A model generated the notes under the pieces. That model did no database searches. It was given only the letters and a program-made list of their open reading frames with translations, and was not told the DNA's origin. Positions 41,038 to 50,338 of a stretch of DNA of 64,000 bases are shown here, piece after piece. The stretch spans positions 620,001-684,000 of the forward strand of contig JBLMZI010000004.1 of assembly GCA_050258755.1 (NCBI GenBank), read 5' to 3'. The translations under genes and the position numbers were made by a program. Source of the stretch: JBLMZI01 sp050258755 (GTDB lineage Bacteria; Bacillota; Syntrophomonadia; Syntrophomonadales; DTU052). Position 1 is the first letter of the stretch. Each line of letters opens with the position of its first letter.

Positions 41038-42531
41038 CTAGCAGCCCAATTCCTGCATACGACGATAAAGCGCGCCGCGGGACAGGCCCAGGTACTCAGC
41101 GGTTCGGCTTCGATTGCCGCGAAAAACACGCAGGGTATCAGAGATGATCTGAATGGTGATTTGATCCAGGTATTCCTGAAGATTAAACCCGTCTGCCAAC
41201 AGATTCGGTCCGTTGGGAGCGGAAGGCACCCCCGGGCTTTCCGCGGCACAGGCGGTGCCGCCGCCGGCCTCCGAACCCAAAACCGGAACCAGAAGCTCTT
41301 CTTCGATCAGACCATCCGATTGAAGCATTGCGGCATACGATATGACATTCTTCAGTTCGCGCACATTGCCGGGCCAACGATAGTCCAACAGCAGCATTTC
41401 GGCTTTGGGGGACAACGGGATTCGGGCTTTATCATTTCCGATCGCTTGAGTGTAAAACAAATTGGCAAGCGGAAGAATATCATTCCGGCGTTCCCGCAGT
41501 GGCGGAATCACGAGCCGGACCGTACCGAGCCGGTAATACAAATCAGCCCGGAAATTCGATATTTTGCTCATCTCCAGCAAATTACGGTTACTAGCACCGA
41601 TAATCCGGACATCGGCCTCAATCAGTTCGGTCCCGCCGACCCGGTAATAATAATTATCCTCAATAAATCGAAGCAATCGGGCTTGGGATTCGAGGCTGAG
41701 GCTGTTCACTTCATCCAGGAGCAAGGTTCCGCCTTTGGCGAGCGCTACCTTCCCCTGTTTTCCACGAGCCAGCGCGCCGGTAAAGGCGCCCGGTTCATAT
41801 CCGAAGAGTTCGCTTTCGATCAACCCTTGATTCAGGTTGGCGCAGTTCACGGCCACAAACGGCTGGCGAGCCGCCTGGTTTGCACTGCCGAAATGAATAT
41901 ACTTCGCAAACAGTTCTTTTCCGGTACCGGTTTCGCCTTCAAGCAGAACACTGACTTCACGTTTTCGGTGAAGCATTTCCGCCTGAAGCAGCAGATCCTT
42001 CATTTCTGAGGACGAAACGCTCATTACCGAGTGATTTCGAGATGATTTTTGCCCTTTTCCGCGCCAGATGATTTCTCCCATGATCTGCCAGGAGGGGGGG
42101 ACATATTGGGCGGCTTGCGCTTCGGATCTGGGCAGGAATGCTGGTGGAAACGTATCGGATACGGCTTTACGGTGTTCGATAATGCGTTCCACCAACTGGC
42201 AAAGGCTGGTTATATGCATGGGTTTTTCGACGATGTAGGATAGTCCGTCAGTTTGCATTTTCAATTCGGCGTTATTGTCCGTGGGATTCGTCAGGTAAAC
42301 CACGTCCGGGACGCCCCCGGTTGCTGTGTTCTTCACAAGGTTTGCCAGATCAAAACCGGCGGCTTCAAACATTCGTGTTTCGGTCATCACCAGTTCGAAA
42401 CCATGGGTTTGTAAAAGCGCGGCCGCTTCCGCTCCATTTGCGGCACAAGTCACTGAATGCCCAATAATGCCAAGTAAAAAGGCAACTGTTTTTTTATAAA
42501 CATCACTGTCATCTACGAGGAGAATCTCCAA
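41038..42531 (-). CDS. Sigma-54-dependent activator (NtrC type) with altered receiver site
   Basis: About 497 residues. Receiver domain (1-120) keeps acidic pair D7-D8, Thr81 and Lys103, but the phosphorylation site reads VMTETRM, so Glu51 replaces Asp. The AAA+ domain has Walker A EGETGTGKELF, GAFTGA and Walker B GGTLLLDEV; a Fis-type HTH is at the end (NRSRTAEYLGLSRGALYRRM). TTG 42531 has GGGAGG seven bases upstream. Glu at this position mimics phosphorylation in NtrC, so this activator may be permanently on or controlled some other way. It lies upstream of cheR, with the sigma-54 promoter in between. Confidence 0.9.
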   Translation of the reverse strand: MEILLVDDSDVYKKTVAFLLGIIGHSVTCAANGAEAAALLQTHGFELVMTETRMFEAAGFDLANLVKNTATGGVPDVVYLTNPTDNNAELKMQTDGLSYIVEKPMHITSLCQLVERIIEHRKAVSDTFPPAFLPRSEAQAAQYVPPSWQIMGEIIWRGKGQKSSRNHSVMSVSSSEMKDLLLQAEMLHRKREVSVLLEGETGTGKELFAKYIHFGSANQAARQPFVAVNCANLNQGLIESELFGYEPGAFTGALARGKQGKVALAKGGTLLLDEVNSLSLESQARLLRFIEDNYYYRVGGTELIEADVRIIGASNRNLLEMSKISNFRADLYYRLGTVRLVIPPLRERRNDILPLANLFYTQAIGNDKARIPLSPKAEMLLLDYRWPGNVRELKNVISYAAMLQSDGLIEEELLVPVLGSEAGGGTACAAESPGVPSAPNGPNLLADGFNLQEYLDQITIQIISDTLRVFRGNRSRTAEYLGLSRGALYRRMQELGC

Positions 42532-42649
42532 GCACATGCCTCCCGTCAGCCGTCAGTATAAAGATTGACATCAAGTCGACTTCGCGTTTGGCACCGAATC
42601 TGGGTATGGCAAACAACGCTGTCCAATCACAGATTATAAGGTGATTCTA

Positions 42650-42677
42650 TTTTTAAATATCGTATTTTGGTTGTCAA
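42650..42677 (-). promoter_or_regulatory. Candidate promoter of the sigma-54 activator gene
   Basis: Perfect -35 TTGACA (42677-42672) with TAAAAA (42655-42650) after 16 bases. The -10 matches four of six consensus positions. It is about 120 bases upstream of the TTG start. Confidence 0.45.
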
Positions 42678-42785
42678 TGGAGGGTACCTGTTGGGATTAT
42701 TGGAATAATTATATCTTAATTGTAATATATAATTCGACGGTTATTGCGCCTTTCCTTTCATTTGACAATGAATTGTGTGAATAAA

Positions 42786-42814
42786 TTAAAAAACCGGTTT
42801 TTTCACACACCGGT
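42786..42814 (-). terminator. Small T-tailed hairpin, second terminator after the beta-helix gene
   Basis: ACCGGT (42814-42809) and ACCGGT (42798-42793) pair with a ten-base loop on the minus strand and run into T7 then AATTT. The stem is only six pairs. Confidence 0.5.
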
Positions 42815-42938
42815 CGCAAAACGCTACCAAATTAAATAAATTCCACCAATCGGAATCATTTCGGATGCCCGATCGTATGACCATTGCAGAAACCACGACT
42901 CGCTTGGGTAAAAAAGATCGATCCGTGCATGATGGCAA

Positions 42939-42964
42939 AGCCGCGCCGGAGAACCAGCGCGGCT
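42939..42964 (-). terminator. Terminator-like hairpin after the beta-helix gene
   Basis: AGCCGCGC (42939-42946 arm) and GCGCGGCT (42957-42964) form an 8 bp GC-rich stem 27 bases past the stop codon. The tail on the minus strand is TTTGCC, so the T tract is short. Confidence 0.55.
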
Positions 42965-42991
42965 GTTATTGACTGTGCATGGGGGCGCGAA

Positions 42992-45900
42992 TCACCTTTT
43001 GAGGACAGGCTTGCGGACCGCCGGTTTACCTTTAATCTTGACGATCGCGGGTGCGCTCCACTGACCCTGGCCGGAGGCGTTAACGCCGCGAACCCGGTAA
43101 GCGTGAGTTGATCCCGTCTTAAGCCCGGTATGTTGAAAAACAAGCCCTTGAACTGTCACCAGCCGCTTAAAATCAATCTCCACCTGATACCTGGCTGCAT
43201 TGGCCGCTGGCGACCAGGACAGCACGGCACTGGTTTTGGTTGTGGTGACTGCTACTTTGCAGAGCCCTGGCAGTTCGGGCAGTGTCGTGCCCTGTTTTAC
43301 CGGACCCCACTCCCCCGGACCGGCTGCATTCCGAGCCCGGATCCGGTAGCTGTGCTGCTGGGACGGCGCCAGCCCGTCATGCCGGTAAGAAAGACCGGTG
43401 ACGTTTATCACCGCAGTTCCGTCAGTTTCAACATCATAGCTCAATGCCCCGCTGACGGCGGCCCAATTGAGCAAAACCGACGTCCGGGACGGCGTTAAAG
43501 TCAGCTCAGTTGGAACCGGCGGCACTTCGCGATCCGGAACAATCGTGATTGTTTTGGAAGCGGCGGCGCCGGCGTTCGCAGCCGAATAGACGGCGACCGT
43601 CACCGATCCTGGTGCGGTACCGGATGCCACGCTGAGAATGCCGGTATGTGGGTCCAATGCCGTTCCGAATGGGGCACTCGCGAGCGTCCAGGTACATGCT
43701 GCGGCTTCTAGCTGCCCATAGACAGCGGTTGCCACATACTGCCACTGAGTGGTCCCGTTCTCAGGAATCACTACCTCATTCATCCCCTCAATCTGCAATT
43801 GCCGAAGCGGAGCGGGCATTAACTGAACAGTCCTGATGCCGGCGGTCCGGCCATCTTTCTGAAGCGCGGCTTTGACCGCGATCGGCCCCGAAATCGCGGT
43901 ATCGCTGAGCGCAATGATTCCGGACCCGCTGTCTATCAGAACCCCCCTGGATTGTCCCATCACTGACCAGCGCACCGTTTCGCCCGGTGCCGGGCTGCCG
44001 AACTGGTCTTTAATACCCGCCGTATTCCCGAAAGAAACGCTTCCGACTTCCGGAATCGCCGCGCTGGTATCGCCCGACACCGCAATTTCCGAGACCTGAC
44101 CTGGCTCAAGCAGGAACATCCCTTTATCGGTGACATACGGATCGATTTCAAGATTGAGCTGGCGCTGGGCGGCCATGTTTTCCGGACAGGTTAGAATGAT
44201 TTCCGGAACTGCGCCCACTGCCGCCCCTTCCACCAGAATCACGTCTCCGGCACCACCGGTTACGAGGGCTGCGTAATTCGGAAACGAAGCCGTTTCCGGC
44301 GTACGCAAAATGTATTTCACTTTCAGCGGATTGCTCTGGCAAAACGCCTGGAAATCCGATAAAGCGGCGAATTGGCCTTTCGTGACCGCAAATACAAGCC
44401 GACTGCCTTCCGGTGTTTGAATGGCCGCAAATTTGCCGATGCCCTCCGGGCTGTCCAGGTCCGCCAGTGCGGCTTCGTACTTCCCAACCATGTCAATGGT
44501 ATGGTCAATGCCGTCAGACTGCGGCAAGGCGTCAGGCAGGCAGGCGACGGTCGTTACCAGGTCAGCTCTGGCCCCCGGCGACAGACTTTCGATTTGATCG
44601 CCGCCAAGCTCAATTTGCTTGATCCGACGGGTCAGAATCCCATTCCAGCTGATCTCGTCCGCTGCCGGGCCGATGCTACGCAGTTCGCAGGGGAGGTTAA
44701 CCGCCGTCGATTGGCTGACGATTGATGAGAACGTGAGCGCGGCATATTGGGCCGCAAGCTGCTCGTCAGTCAGACCGCCATCGCCCCGGGCGGTTGCGTC
44801 AAATGCCATGATATCCCGGCAATAACCCTGATCATCGGTGATGTACCCGGACCGCAGCAGGAAGACCATCTCTTGTCCGGTACCGCTGGCCACCAGGACC
44901 ATCGGCGTCCAGTCCGCACTGTTGGCGCTGGCCCTCCCGATGATCGCGCCGGTTGCCGGATCGGCCTGTTCGATCGAAAACGTGTTTTTGGTTTTCAAGA
45001 CCACAACATACTTGTGGTCCGCGATGCTGTTCAGCCGAAGCACATTGGCCCGGGTTACCGGCCATTGGTAATCGCTGAATTTCCCGTCCAGGCATTGAAC
45101 CCCATCGACAGTTCTCACCATGTTATCAAGCCAAATAGACAAGCATCCATATTTCCCGGTTAATCGATAGTCCTGCGAGTGTATCTCCAAGTTGCCGGCT
45201 CCCCGCAGCAGATCGCCGCTCTGGCTGACCGGAAAATGGAAAGAAATCGGACCGGCTGCCACCTCGTTTTGTGTGCTGATGTATTGCAGTGTGCCATATT
45301 TGCTGATGATCTGGTCGTTGGGCAAGCCATCGTCCCCGCTATCGGTCAGATCAATCACCATTAGATCGCGGTAGTAGCCGGCATCCGGGGTGACATAGCC
45401 GTTTCGCAGGAAAAACAACAGGTCTTCTCCGTTCCCGTTCGTCACATAAACCAACGGCTCCCACCCGGCCGTGGTTCGCTCGATTCGACCAAGCGGCGTC
45501 CCGGTCCGGGAATCAATTTCTTCCATAAACATATATTTTTTGCTCTTTAAGATCAGCGCGTATTTGTGTCCCGATATGCCAGGCACTCGAAGATAATTGG
45601 CGCGGTAGGCCTGATTGGCCCAGTCAAAATCGCTCCAATACCCATCGATGCATGCTTCTCCGTCCACGGTTTTCACCATATTATCCAACCAGAGATTGAG
45701 GCAACCGTAAGTCCCGTAACGCTGGTACTCCGCTTTATGCAGCGCGATGCTGCCGCTGTCCCCGAGCAGATTGCTGACCCGGTTCCCCCTGAGCGTCACC
45801 GGGACCGCATTGGCGCGGATCGAAGCCGGCAATGGGCATGCATTACTCAAGAAAGCAGCCTGGCGAAACGCTGACTGGGGCGATTCGGTGAGGTCCCGTG

Positions 45901-47137
45901 AATTTTCGCCGGTCCAGTGCGTGTTGACCTGGCAGCCGGCATAGGCACAGTTCAGGGTGTAGTTCTGATCCGAATTGTGCTCGCTGATCCCGGTCGGTGA
46001 ACCGGAAATCGAAGCCCCATCAATAACCACATTGCTGCAGGCCGTGGCCAGCTTAATGCCGCATTCCCGGTTGTTGGTCAGCGTGACCTGGCTGACAACC
46101 GCCCCTTCAAGATGGCCCAGCCAGATCCCGTTCCCGTTGCCGGAACATTTGACGCCGGAAATACTCACATTCTGATTGCCGTACGGATGCCCGACCTCCA
46201 CCCCGTTCAGCCGATTGTTGTTGTATTCCCCGCCCTGAATGGTCACATTATACGAGTTGACCGAATACAGGCCGGTGCTGTTGTTATTGCAGATATTATC
46301 CCGGCAGACTGCGTAGGTATTGACCGTATCGATCACAATGCCGCCGGCGTCGTTGTTTTCCGCCCGGCACCCTTCGATCAGCAAGTTCGGATGCGGTCCC
46401 CAGGGGTGAATCCCCTGGAACAGCATATCGTGAACATATACGTTCCTGATCAATAGGTTGTCATTGTCCCCATAGCTGGCAATGCCGTTGAACATCGAAT
46501 CGGCATTCACGATATGCACCAGGCTGCCGGCCCGGTTCCCGTCCAACTCACCGCCGATGATCCGCACGTTGTCGATATTATTGCGGACCGCAATCAGGCT
46601 GTAATGAGAGAAACAGAAGTCGTTTTGATGAAAAGGCTTGTCCAAAGCCGGGTCAATCGTCAGAGTGTTGCCGCTGATCGACCGGACCGTGGTATAGCTA
46701 CCTTGAACATAGCCAGTATTAGCCGTGGAAACCCCGATTTGCATCCCAGCCGCAAAACCCGAGGCATCACTGACGGTGATCGTGTTTCCGCCCGTGTAGT
46801 CCGCGGTCAGCTGACTGATAAACTGATCGGGAAGCTTTAATACCGCTCCGGGCTGCATGAAGAGCGTTACATTGGGCTTCATCGCAATTTCTTTTTTAGG
46901 ATAATAGGTTCCCGGCAGTACGTAGACCGTGCCCCCGCCGTTCTGCGTGACGAAGTCGATCGCTTCCTGCCACTGCAGATCATCGGCTGCCCCATCACAC
47001 AGATAAGCCGCCTTATTACTCCCAAGCCCGTTCTCCATGCCGATCGTCACACTGACCGGTTCCGAGGCCAGGCATCCGGCGGCCACCATGACGGTGAATA
47101 CCAGGGCGATCAGCACACTGTAACGCATTCTTTTCAA
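42992..47137 (-). CDS. Large beta-helix surface lipoprotein with FnIII domains
   Basis: About 1381 residues. The N-terminus has a signal with lipobox (FTVMVAAGCLASEP). Residues about 30-430 are a right-handed beta-helix of the pectate-lyase fold (GGGTVYVLPGTYYPKKEIAM; NNDAGGIVIDTVNTY). Two tandem copies of a roughly 190-residue module follow (GTYGCLNLWLDNMVKTVDG... and GKYGCLSIWLDNMVRTVDG...), which I do not recognise, then a bacterial Ig-like stretch and two FnIII domains at the end. TTG 47137 has GGAGG eight bases upstream; ATG 47152 is too close to it. Polysaccharide binding or cleavage is plausible; no catalytic residue is clear. Confidence 0.75.
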   Translation of the reverse strand: MKRMRYSVLIALVFTVMVAAGCLASEPVSVTIGMENGLGSNKAAYLCDGAADDLQWQEAIDFVTQNGGGTVYVLPGTYYPKKEIAMKPNVTLFMQPGAVLKLPDQFISQLTADYTGGNTITVSDASGFAAGMQIGVSTANTGYVQGSYTTVRSISGNTLTIDPALDKPFHQNDFCFSHYSLIAVRNNIDNVRIIGGELDGNRAGSLVHIVNADSMFNGIASYGDNDNLLIRNVYVHDMLFQGIHPWGPHPNLLIEGCRAENNDAGGIVIDTVNTYAVCRDNICNNNSTGLYSVNSYNVTIQGGEYNNNRLNGVEVGHPYGNQNVSISGVKCSGNGNGIWLGHLEGAVVSQVTLTNNRECGIKLATACSNVVIDGASISGSPTGISEHNSDQNYTLNCAYAGCQVNTHWTGENSRDLTESPQSAFRQAAFLSNACPLPASIRANAVPVTLRGNRVSNLLGDSGSIALHKAEYQRYGTYGCLNLWLDNMVKTVDGEACIDGYWSDFDWANQAYRANYLRVPGISGHKYALILKSKKYMFMEEIDSRTGTPLGRIERTTAGWEPLVYVTNGNGEDLLFFLRNGYVTPDAGYYRDLMVIDLTDSGDDGLPNDQIISKYGTLQYISTQNEVAAGPISFHFPVSQSGDLLRGAGNLEIHSQDYRLTGKYGCLSIWLDNMVRTVDGVQCLDGKFSDYQWPVTRANVLRLNSIADHKYVVVLKTKNTFSIEQADPATGAIIGRASANSADWTPMVLVASGTGQEMVFLLRSGYITDDQGYCRDIMAFDATARGDGGLTDEQLAAQYAALTFSSIVSQSTAVNLPCELRSIGPAADEISWNGILTRRIKQIELGGDQIESLSPGARADLVTTVACLPDALPQSDGIDHTIDMVGKYEAALADLDSPEGIGKFAAIQTPEGSRLVFAVTKGQFAALSDFQAFCQSNPLKVKYILRTPETASFPNYAALVTGGAGDVILVEGAAVGAVPEIILTCPENMAAQRQLNLEIDPYVTDKGMFLLEPGQVSEIAVSGDTSAAIPEVGSVSFGNTAGIKDQFGSPAPGETVRWSVMGQSRGVLIDSGSGIIALSDTAISGPIAVKAALQKDGRTAGIRTVQLMPAPLRQLQIEGMNEVVIPENGTTQWQYVATAVYGQLEAAACTWTLASAPFGTALDPHTGILSVASGTAPGSVTVAVYSAANAGAAASKTITIVPDREVPPVPTELTLTPSRTSVLLNWAAVSGALSYDVETDGTAVINVTGLSYRHDGLAPSQQHSYRIRARNAAGPGEWGPVKQGTTLPELPGLCKVAVTTTKTSAVLSWSPAANAARYQVEIDFKRLVTVQGLVFQHTGLKTGSTHAYRVRGVNASGQGQWSAPAIVKIKGKPAVRKPVLKR

Positions 47138-47172
47138 AAACCAATCCTCCATTGCCCTATGCTAACGTGACT

Positions 47173-48363
47173 TTATTCCTCTTTTTCCACTGGCATTTCG
47201 CTGATATCTTTAACCTTCTCCGGCATGATTTCGGTAAAAGGCACATTGAAATCATAGAACCGGAAATGGAAATTGCACGGCATCTTCATCAGCATTGTGA
47301 CCCCGTCGGAAACATTACTGCTCATGTTCATGTTCAGCAACATGTCCATGTAATCGATGGTCTTCGTTTTCTGGTTTACCCAAAGCTTAAACGTGAGATC
47401 CCCAAGACTCACCTGTTGGTCCGGGCTGCTCGTATCGCCTAGAATTCCATCGTAAAACTGTTTTTTCGCTTCCTGCGGCAATCCCATATTGATGACCCAA
47501 TACATCTGCCCGTTTTTCATCTGATCCCGGTCATACGAATAGACGGTCCCCATCGAGCCAAGCCCTAAAACAAGGGCCGCCGCGTTTGAGTCCGATTCCG
47601 ACGCCGCTTGTTCCGCTTCAGTTTTCTTCGCCTGATACCAGGTGTCGCCTTGGGCTGGATTTCGGGTATAAATCGAATCCGCGGTTTCAACCTCTTCCGT
47701 GATCTCCACGGTGGTTTCGCCCAGCAATCGAGTCGTCCCGGTTGTTTTCGTATAACAATAGTTCGGATCCTCTTTTATCAGCATCGTTGCTTCCATGTTC
47801 ATGAAAAACGCATCCGGCGCAATGGACATAACCGGCGGTGTCACAGTGACACTCATTGGACAGGTAAGCGTAAAAGACGATTTTGTAGTATTATACTGTC
47901 TCATGACATCATTCGCTTCAGCCATCAATTGTGCCGCCGTATACAGTCTGGGAACCTGGAAATCAATAGCTACCGTCTGTTGCGCTTTGTTATAGGTAAA
48001 GCTGCAGCCAAACAGCGCCGCAGTCGACTGTCCTGGCACCATCGGCCGGCCTTTCATCATTTTGGCCGGGCCGGCAAGACTCACCGTCCTACCATCGAGT
48101 TTTGCTTTGGGAGAGCCCACCGTCATCACCAGGACCCTGCCGCCGCCCTGAAGGGTTACCGTTTTCCCGGCAATAGTCATCTTTCCCGAGGTTGCTGCTG
48201 CGAGGGCACCGGCATCAACATAAACCAACCCGCCTTGCATTACAGGGGCAGCGCCTGGCGCTCCGGCGCCGTTAACCTTCTGGCTGATCGCGCCATACGC
48301 AGTGGACGCCATGAACGCCCATAATAAAACCATAGCCACAACAACAAAGGACTGCTTCCGCAC
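47173..48363 (-). CDS. Secreted stalk-domain protein with LolA-like C-terminal domain
   Basis: About 396 residues. Signal peptide (SFVVVAMVLLWAFMASTAYG), a copper amine oxidase N-terminal-like region (about 30-130; KLDGRTVSLAGPAKMMKGRP) and a C-terminal domain with LolA/DUF6612-like pattern (MNMEATMLIKEDPNYCYTK; TIDYMDMLLNMNMSSNVSDG). GTG 48363 has GGAG five bases upstream; the longer frame from 48498 begins with a basic, unlikely N-terminus. It is 36 bases upstream of the beta-helix gene and probably co-transcribed. Function unknown. Confidence 0.7.
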   Translation of the reverse strand: MRKQSFVVVAMVLLWAFMASTAYGAISQKVNGAGAPGAAPVMQGGLVYVDAGALAAATSGKMTIAGKTVTLQGGGRVLVMTVGSPKAKLDGRTVSLAGPAKMMKGRPMVPGQSTAALFGCSFTYNKAQQTVAIDFQVPRLYTAAQLMAEANDVMRQYNTTKSSFTLTCPMSVTVTPPVMSIAPDAFFMNMEATMLIKEDPNYCYTKTTGTTRLLGETTVEITEEVETADSIYTRNPAQGDTWYQAKKTEAEQAASESDSNAAALVLGLGSMGTVYSYDRDQMKNGQMYWVINMGLPQEAKKQFYDGILGDTSSPDQQVSLGDLTFKLWVNQKTKTIDYMDMLLNMNMSSNVSDGVTMLMKMPCNFHFRFYDFNVPFTEIMPEKVKDISEMPVEKEE

Positions 48364-48468
48364 AATAACTCCACCTTTCGAATCGTTTGAGGCCTTTTTG
48401 TCTAAAAATGGCCTTTTTCGCCGCATCTTCGCGAGTCGGATTAACTTTCGGTATTTCAGGACATTTTC

Positions 48469-48537
48469 TTTGTCAGATCTTCTTTTCTGGACTGTCACCC
48501 GATATCCTTTGTTGAATTATGTCTATCTTTGTCGAAT
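48469..48537 (-). promoter_or_regulatory. Three TTTGTYRRAT direct repeats, one matching a Spo0A box
   Basis: On the plus strand TTTGTCAGAT (48469-48478), TTTGTTGAAT (48508-48517) and TTTGTCGAAT (48528-48537). Spacings are 39 and 20 bases, about four and two helical turns. The third contains TGTCGAA, the canonical Spo0A box. They lie 105-175 bases upstream of the minus-strand stalk-domain gene. Confidence 0.45.
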
Positions 48538-48618
48538 ATCCCTGTGTTGGTCTTTTAGGTGTTTTCCTGCGACGCGGAATATGTCTCTTATCCGCCGATA
48601 TGTCGAGATTATTAAAGG

Positions 48619-48656
48619 CTGAAAGCTGGATACTTTGTGAAGTCTCCAGCTTTCAG
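48619..48656 (-). terminator. Hairpin after the DUF6230-like gene
   Basis: CTGAAAGCTGGA (48619-48630) and TCCAGCTTTCAG (48645-48656), a perfect 12 bp stem with a 14-base loop. On the minus strand it is followed by CCTTTAATAA, a weak T tract; on the plus strand by TGCCGATTTTTTG. Confidence 0.6.
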
Positions 48657-48713
48657 TGCCGATTTTTTGTATTGCTGCTGATCATGCCAGTCCTTCATCC
48701 GGCCCGTCCAGTC

Positions 48714-49316
48714 CTATTCGGTAATGACCATCGGTTCGGCTGTAACCTTCAGCCCCGGAATCCGCATCGTCTTCGACCAGGTTTTCCGTACCGAAAGCTG
48801 AGGATTCTTCAGCACCACCGTACTCGCCGCCAGTTGACCGTCAGCGGACATTTCAAGACCGATATAATCGGCCCGCATGCTGTTCAACGAGCTTAAGTCC
48901 GCCCCCCATTCAATACCGACACTGGGTATCTCATTGCCCTCAAAAGTGATTCTTATCCCGTTCCAATCCGTGGGACCGCCAATCCGACTGATAACCTGAC
49001 GTAAATCAACCGTTTTAGTGATCTTCATATTGATCAGTTCGACCTCGCTCATGCCCAAGCGTATGGTCGCCGGCGAAACCGTGCCGTTCGCGTTCTGGAC
49101 CGCCTGCCCGGGCTGAATCGACATCCCACGGCCCCGAATCGTATCCGCTGTAATCACAAAGCCGCTGGTGTCACTGCCAATCCAGTCCGGAAGATGCAGC
49201 TCAATGCCCGTGGCCGATGCAGTGTAGGCCATGGTACAGATCATGGCCAGAGTTGCCGCCAGGCCGATCCCCATAGCGAACAAAAAATGCCGCCAGTTTG
49301 TATTTCTATCCTTCAA
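48714..49316 (-). CDS. Secreted DUF6230-like protein
   Basis: About 200 residues. One N-terminal hydrophobic segment (FLFAMGIGLAATLAMICTM) is followed by an all-beta domain. GFVITADTIRGRGM, the central ELINMKITKTV and the C-terminal SKTMRIPGLKVTAEP recur in the other two secreted proteins of this cluster. This resembles the DUF6230 family of Streptomyces and relatives. TTG 49316 has GGAGGGG nine bases upstream; ATG 49337 overlaps that site. It is the last gene of the four-gene cluster. Role unknown. Confidence 0.6.
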   Translation of the reverse strand: MKDRNTNWRHFLFAMGIGLAATLAMICTMAYTASATGIELHLPDWIGSDTSGFVITADTIRGRGMSIQPGQAVQNANGTVSPATIRLGMSEVELINMKITKTVDLRQVISRIGGPTDWNGIRITFEGNEIPSVGIEWGADLSSLNSMRADYIGLEMSADGQLAASTVVLKNPQLSVRKTWSKTMRIPGLKVTAEPMVITE

Positions 49317-49342
49317 ATCGTACTTCCCCTCCAGCATAAACG

Positions 49343-50338
49343 CTAGTCGCTCGCCGGCATCGGCCCAACCGTGATCGAGAAATTCGGAATGGAGACCCGC
49401 TCCATTCTGAGCGAATGTCCGACCATCTTCACCCGGCTTCCTCTCAAAGCCGGCAAGCTGCCTTTCGGAGCACGGCCGGGCAAATCGTTTTCCGGCTCGA
49501 CTGTCCAGTAATTTTGTAAAAGGTTTATGCCGTTATCCAGCTCTTCAGCCGCTATTTCCGAGGTAACCATGGAAACCCCCTGCGCGTCGACCGGTTCAGC
49601 GCCGGTGCTGCCAATCCAGACCTGGCTCGGCCGCATGCCCGGTACAACCTGATTCCAGTTCATCGAAAACCGGGTAAACAGCACGTTTCCCATACTAATC
49701 CGGGCCAGCCATGTTTTCGCCGCTCCGGATTTGAATAGAAAGGCACGGCGGCCCACACTGGATGCGGCCACTTTATCCAGGATCACGTTACGGCCTTGCA
49801 TTCCTTCAGCCTGCACCACAACCACCTGGCCCGGGTCATGGTTATAGGGAAAAAACGGTCCCGCAACCTGTCCGGCTATATTCTGAAGCGCATCCCCGGT
49901 TTCAAGCCTGGCCGGGGAATTGGCGGCTCCGGCGGGGGCAGCATCCGACTGCCCATCTGCGGCTGGCGCGGCTGAATCCTCGCCATGTTCCCTGCCTTCA
50001 TCCGATTCCGCCGCATCCTTCGCATCCCTTGATTCGGATGCGTCTTTCCGCCCCTCTCTGCCGCCTCTATCTTCAGCATTGTTTGGACCAGACTCTTTTG
50101 ACTCCGGCACAAAGACATCTTTCACCGCGTCCTGCACCTGTTGAACGATCGCCGTTACTTCCGCCCATCCCTGGCTCGTCCCGGCCGCGTTCCCGGAATC
50201 CGGCGAAACAGCGGCTTCGCCCGCAGCCCCTGCCCCGGCCGATTCACCCTCGGCGCCCATGAGACGAAAACCGGGGGTCATGATCCCAAAAAGTACTGCC
50301 AGGACCGCGGCTATGACCAGACAGCTTCGAACCTTCAT
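49343..50338 (-). CDS. Secreted protein with acidic linker and DUF6230-like C-terminal domain
   Basis: About 331 residues. Signal peptide (VRSCLVIAAVLAVLFGIMTPG), an Ala/Gly/Asp/Glu-rich low-complexity part (about 30-150; KDASESRDAKDAAESDEG) and a beta domain at the end. VVVVQAEGMQGRNVILDK and SLRMERVSIPNFSITVGP echo the other secreted proteins of the cluster. ATG 50338 overlaps the stop of the membrane-protein gene by four bases, with GGAGGGG upstream, so the two are translationally coupled. Confidence 0.6.
   Translation of the reverse strand: MKVRSCLVIAAVLAVLFGIMTPGFRLMGAEGESAGAGAAGEAAVSPDSGNAAGTSQGWAEVTAIVQQVQDAVKDVFVPESKESGPNNAEDRGGREGRKDASESRDAKDAAESDEGREHGEDSAAPAADGQSDAAPAGAANSPARLETGDALQNIAGQVAGPFFPYNHDPGQVVVVQAEGMQGRNVILDKVAASSVGRRAFLFKSGAAKTWLARISMGNVLFTRFSMNWNQVVPGMRPSQVWIGSTGAEPVDAQGVSMVTSEIAAEELDNGINLLQNYWTVEPENDLPGRAPKGSLPALRGSRVKMVGHSLRMERVSIPNFSITVGPMPASD

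Larger units (their letters stand above)
42532..42991. other. AT-rich intergenic stretch
   Basis: 460 bases without a gene. It carries a possible promoter for the activator (42650-42677), a T-tailed hairpin (42786-42814) and a GC-rich hairpin (42939-42964). The central 42640-42850 part is much more AT-rich than the rest. A TTGACA at 42761 on the plus strand has no gene to serve. Confidence 0.5.
48364..48713. other. Intergenic region upstream of the stalk-domain gene
   Basis: 350 bases without a gene. It contains a strong hairpin (48619-48656) after the DUF6230-like gene and three operator-like repeats (48469-48537), described separately. A clear -10/-35 pair is not visible. Confidence 0.5.

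Noticed and set aside
42761..42792. TTGACA with TTAAAA on the plus strand as a promoter
   Set aside because: Spacing of 18 is acceptable but no plus-strand gene follows; likely chance in an AT-rich stretch.
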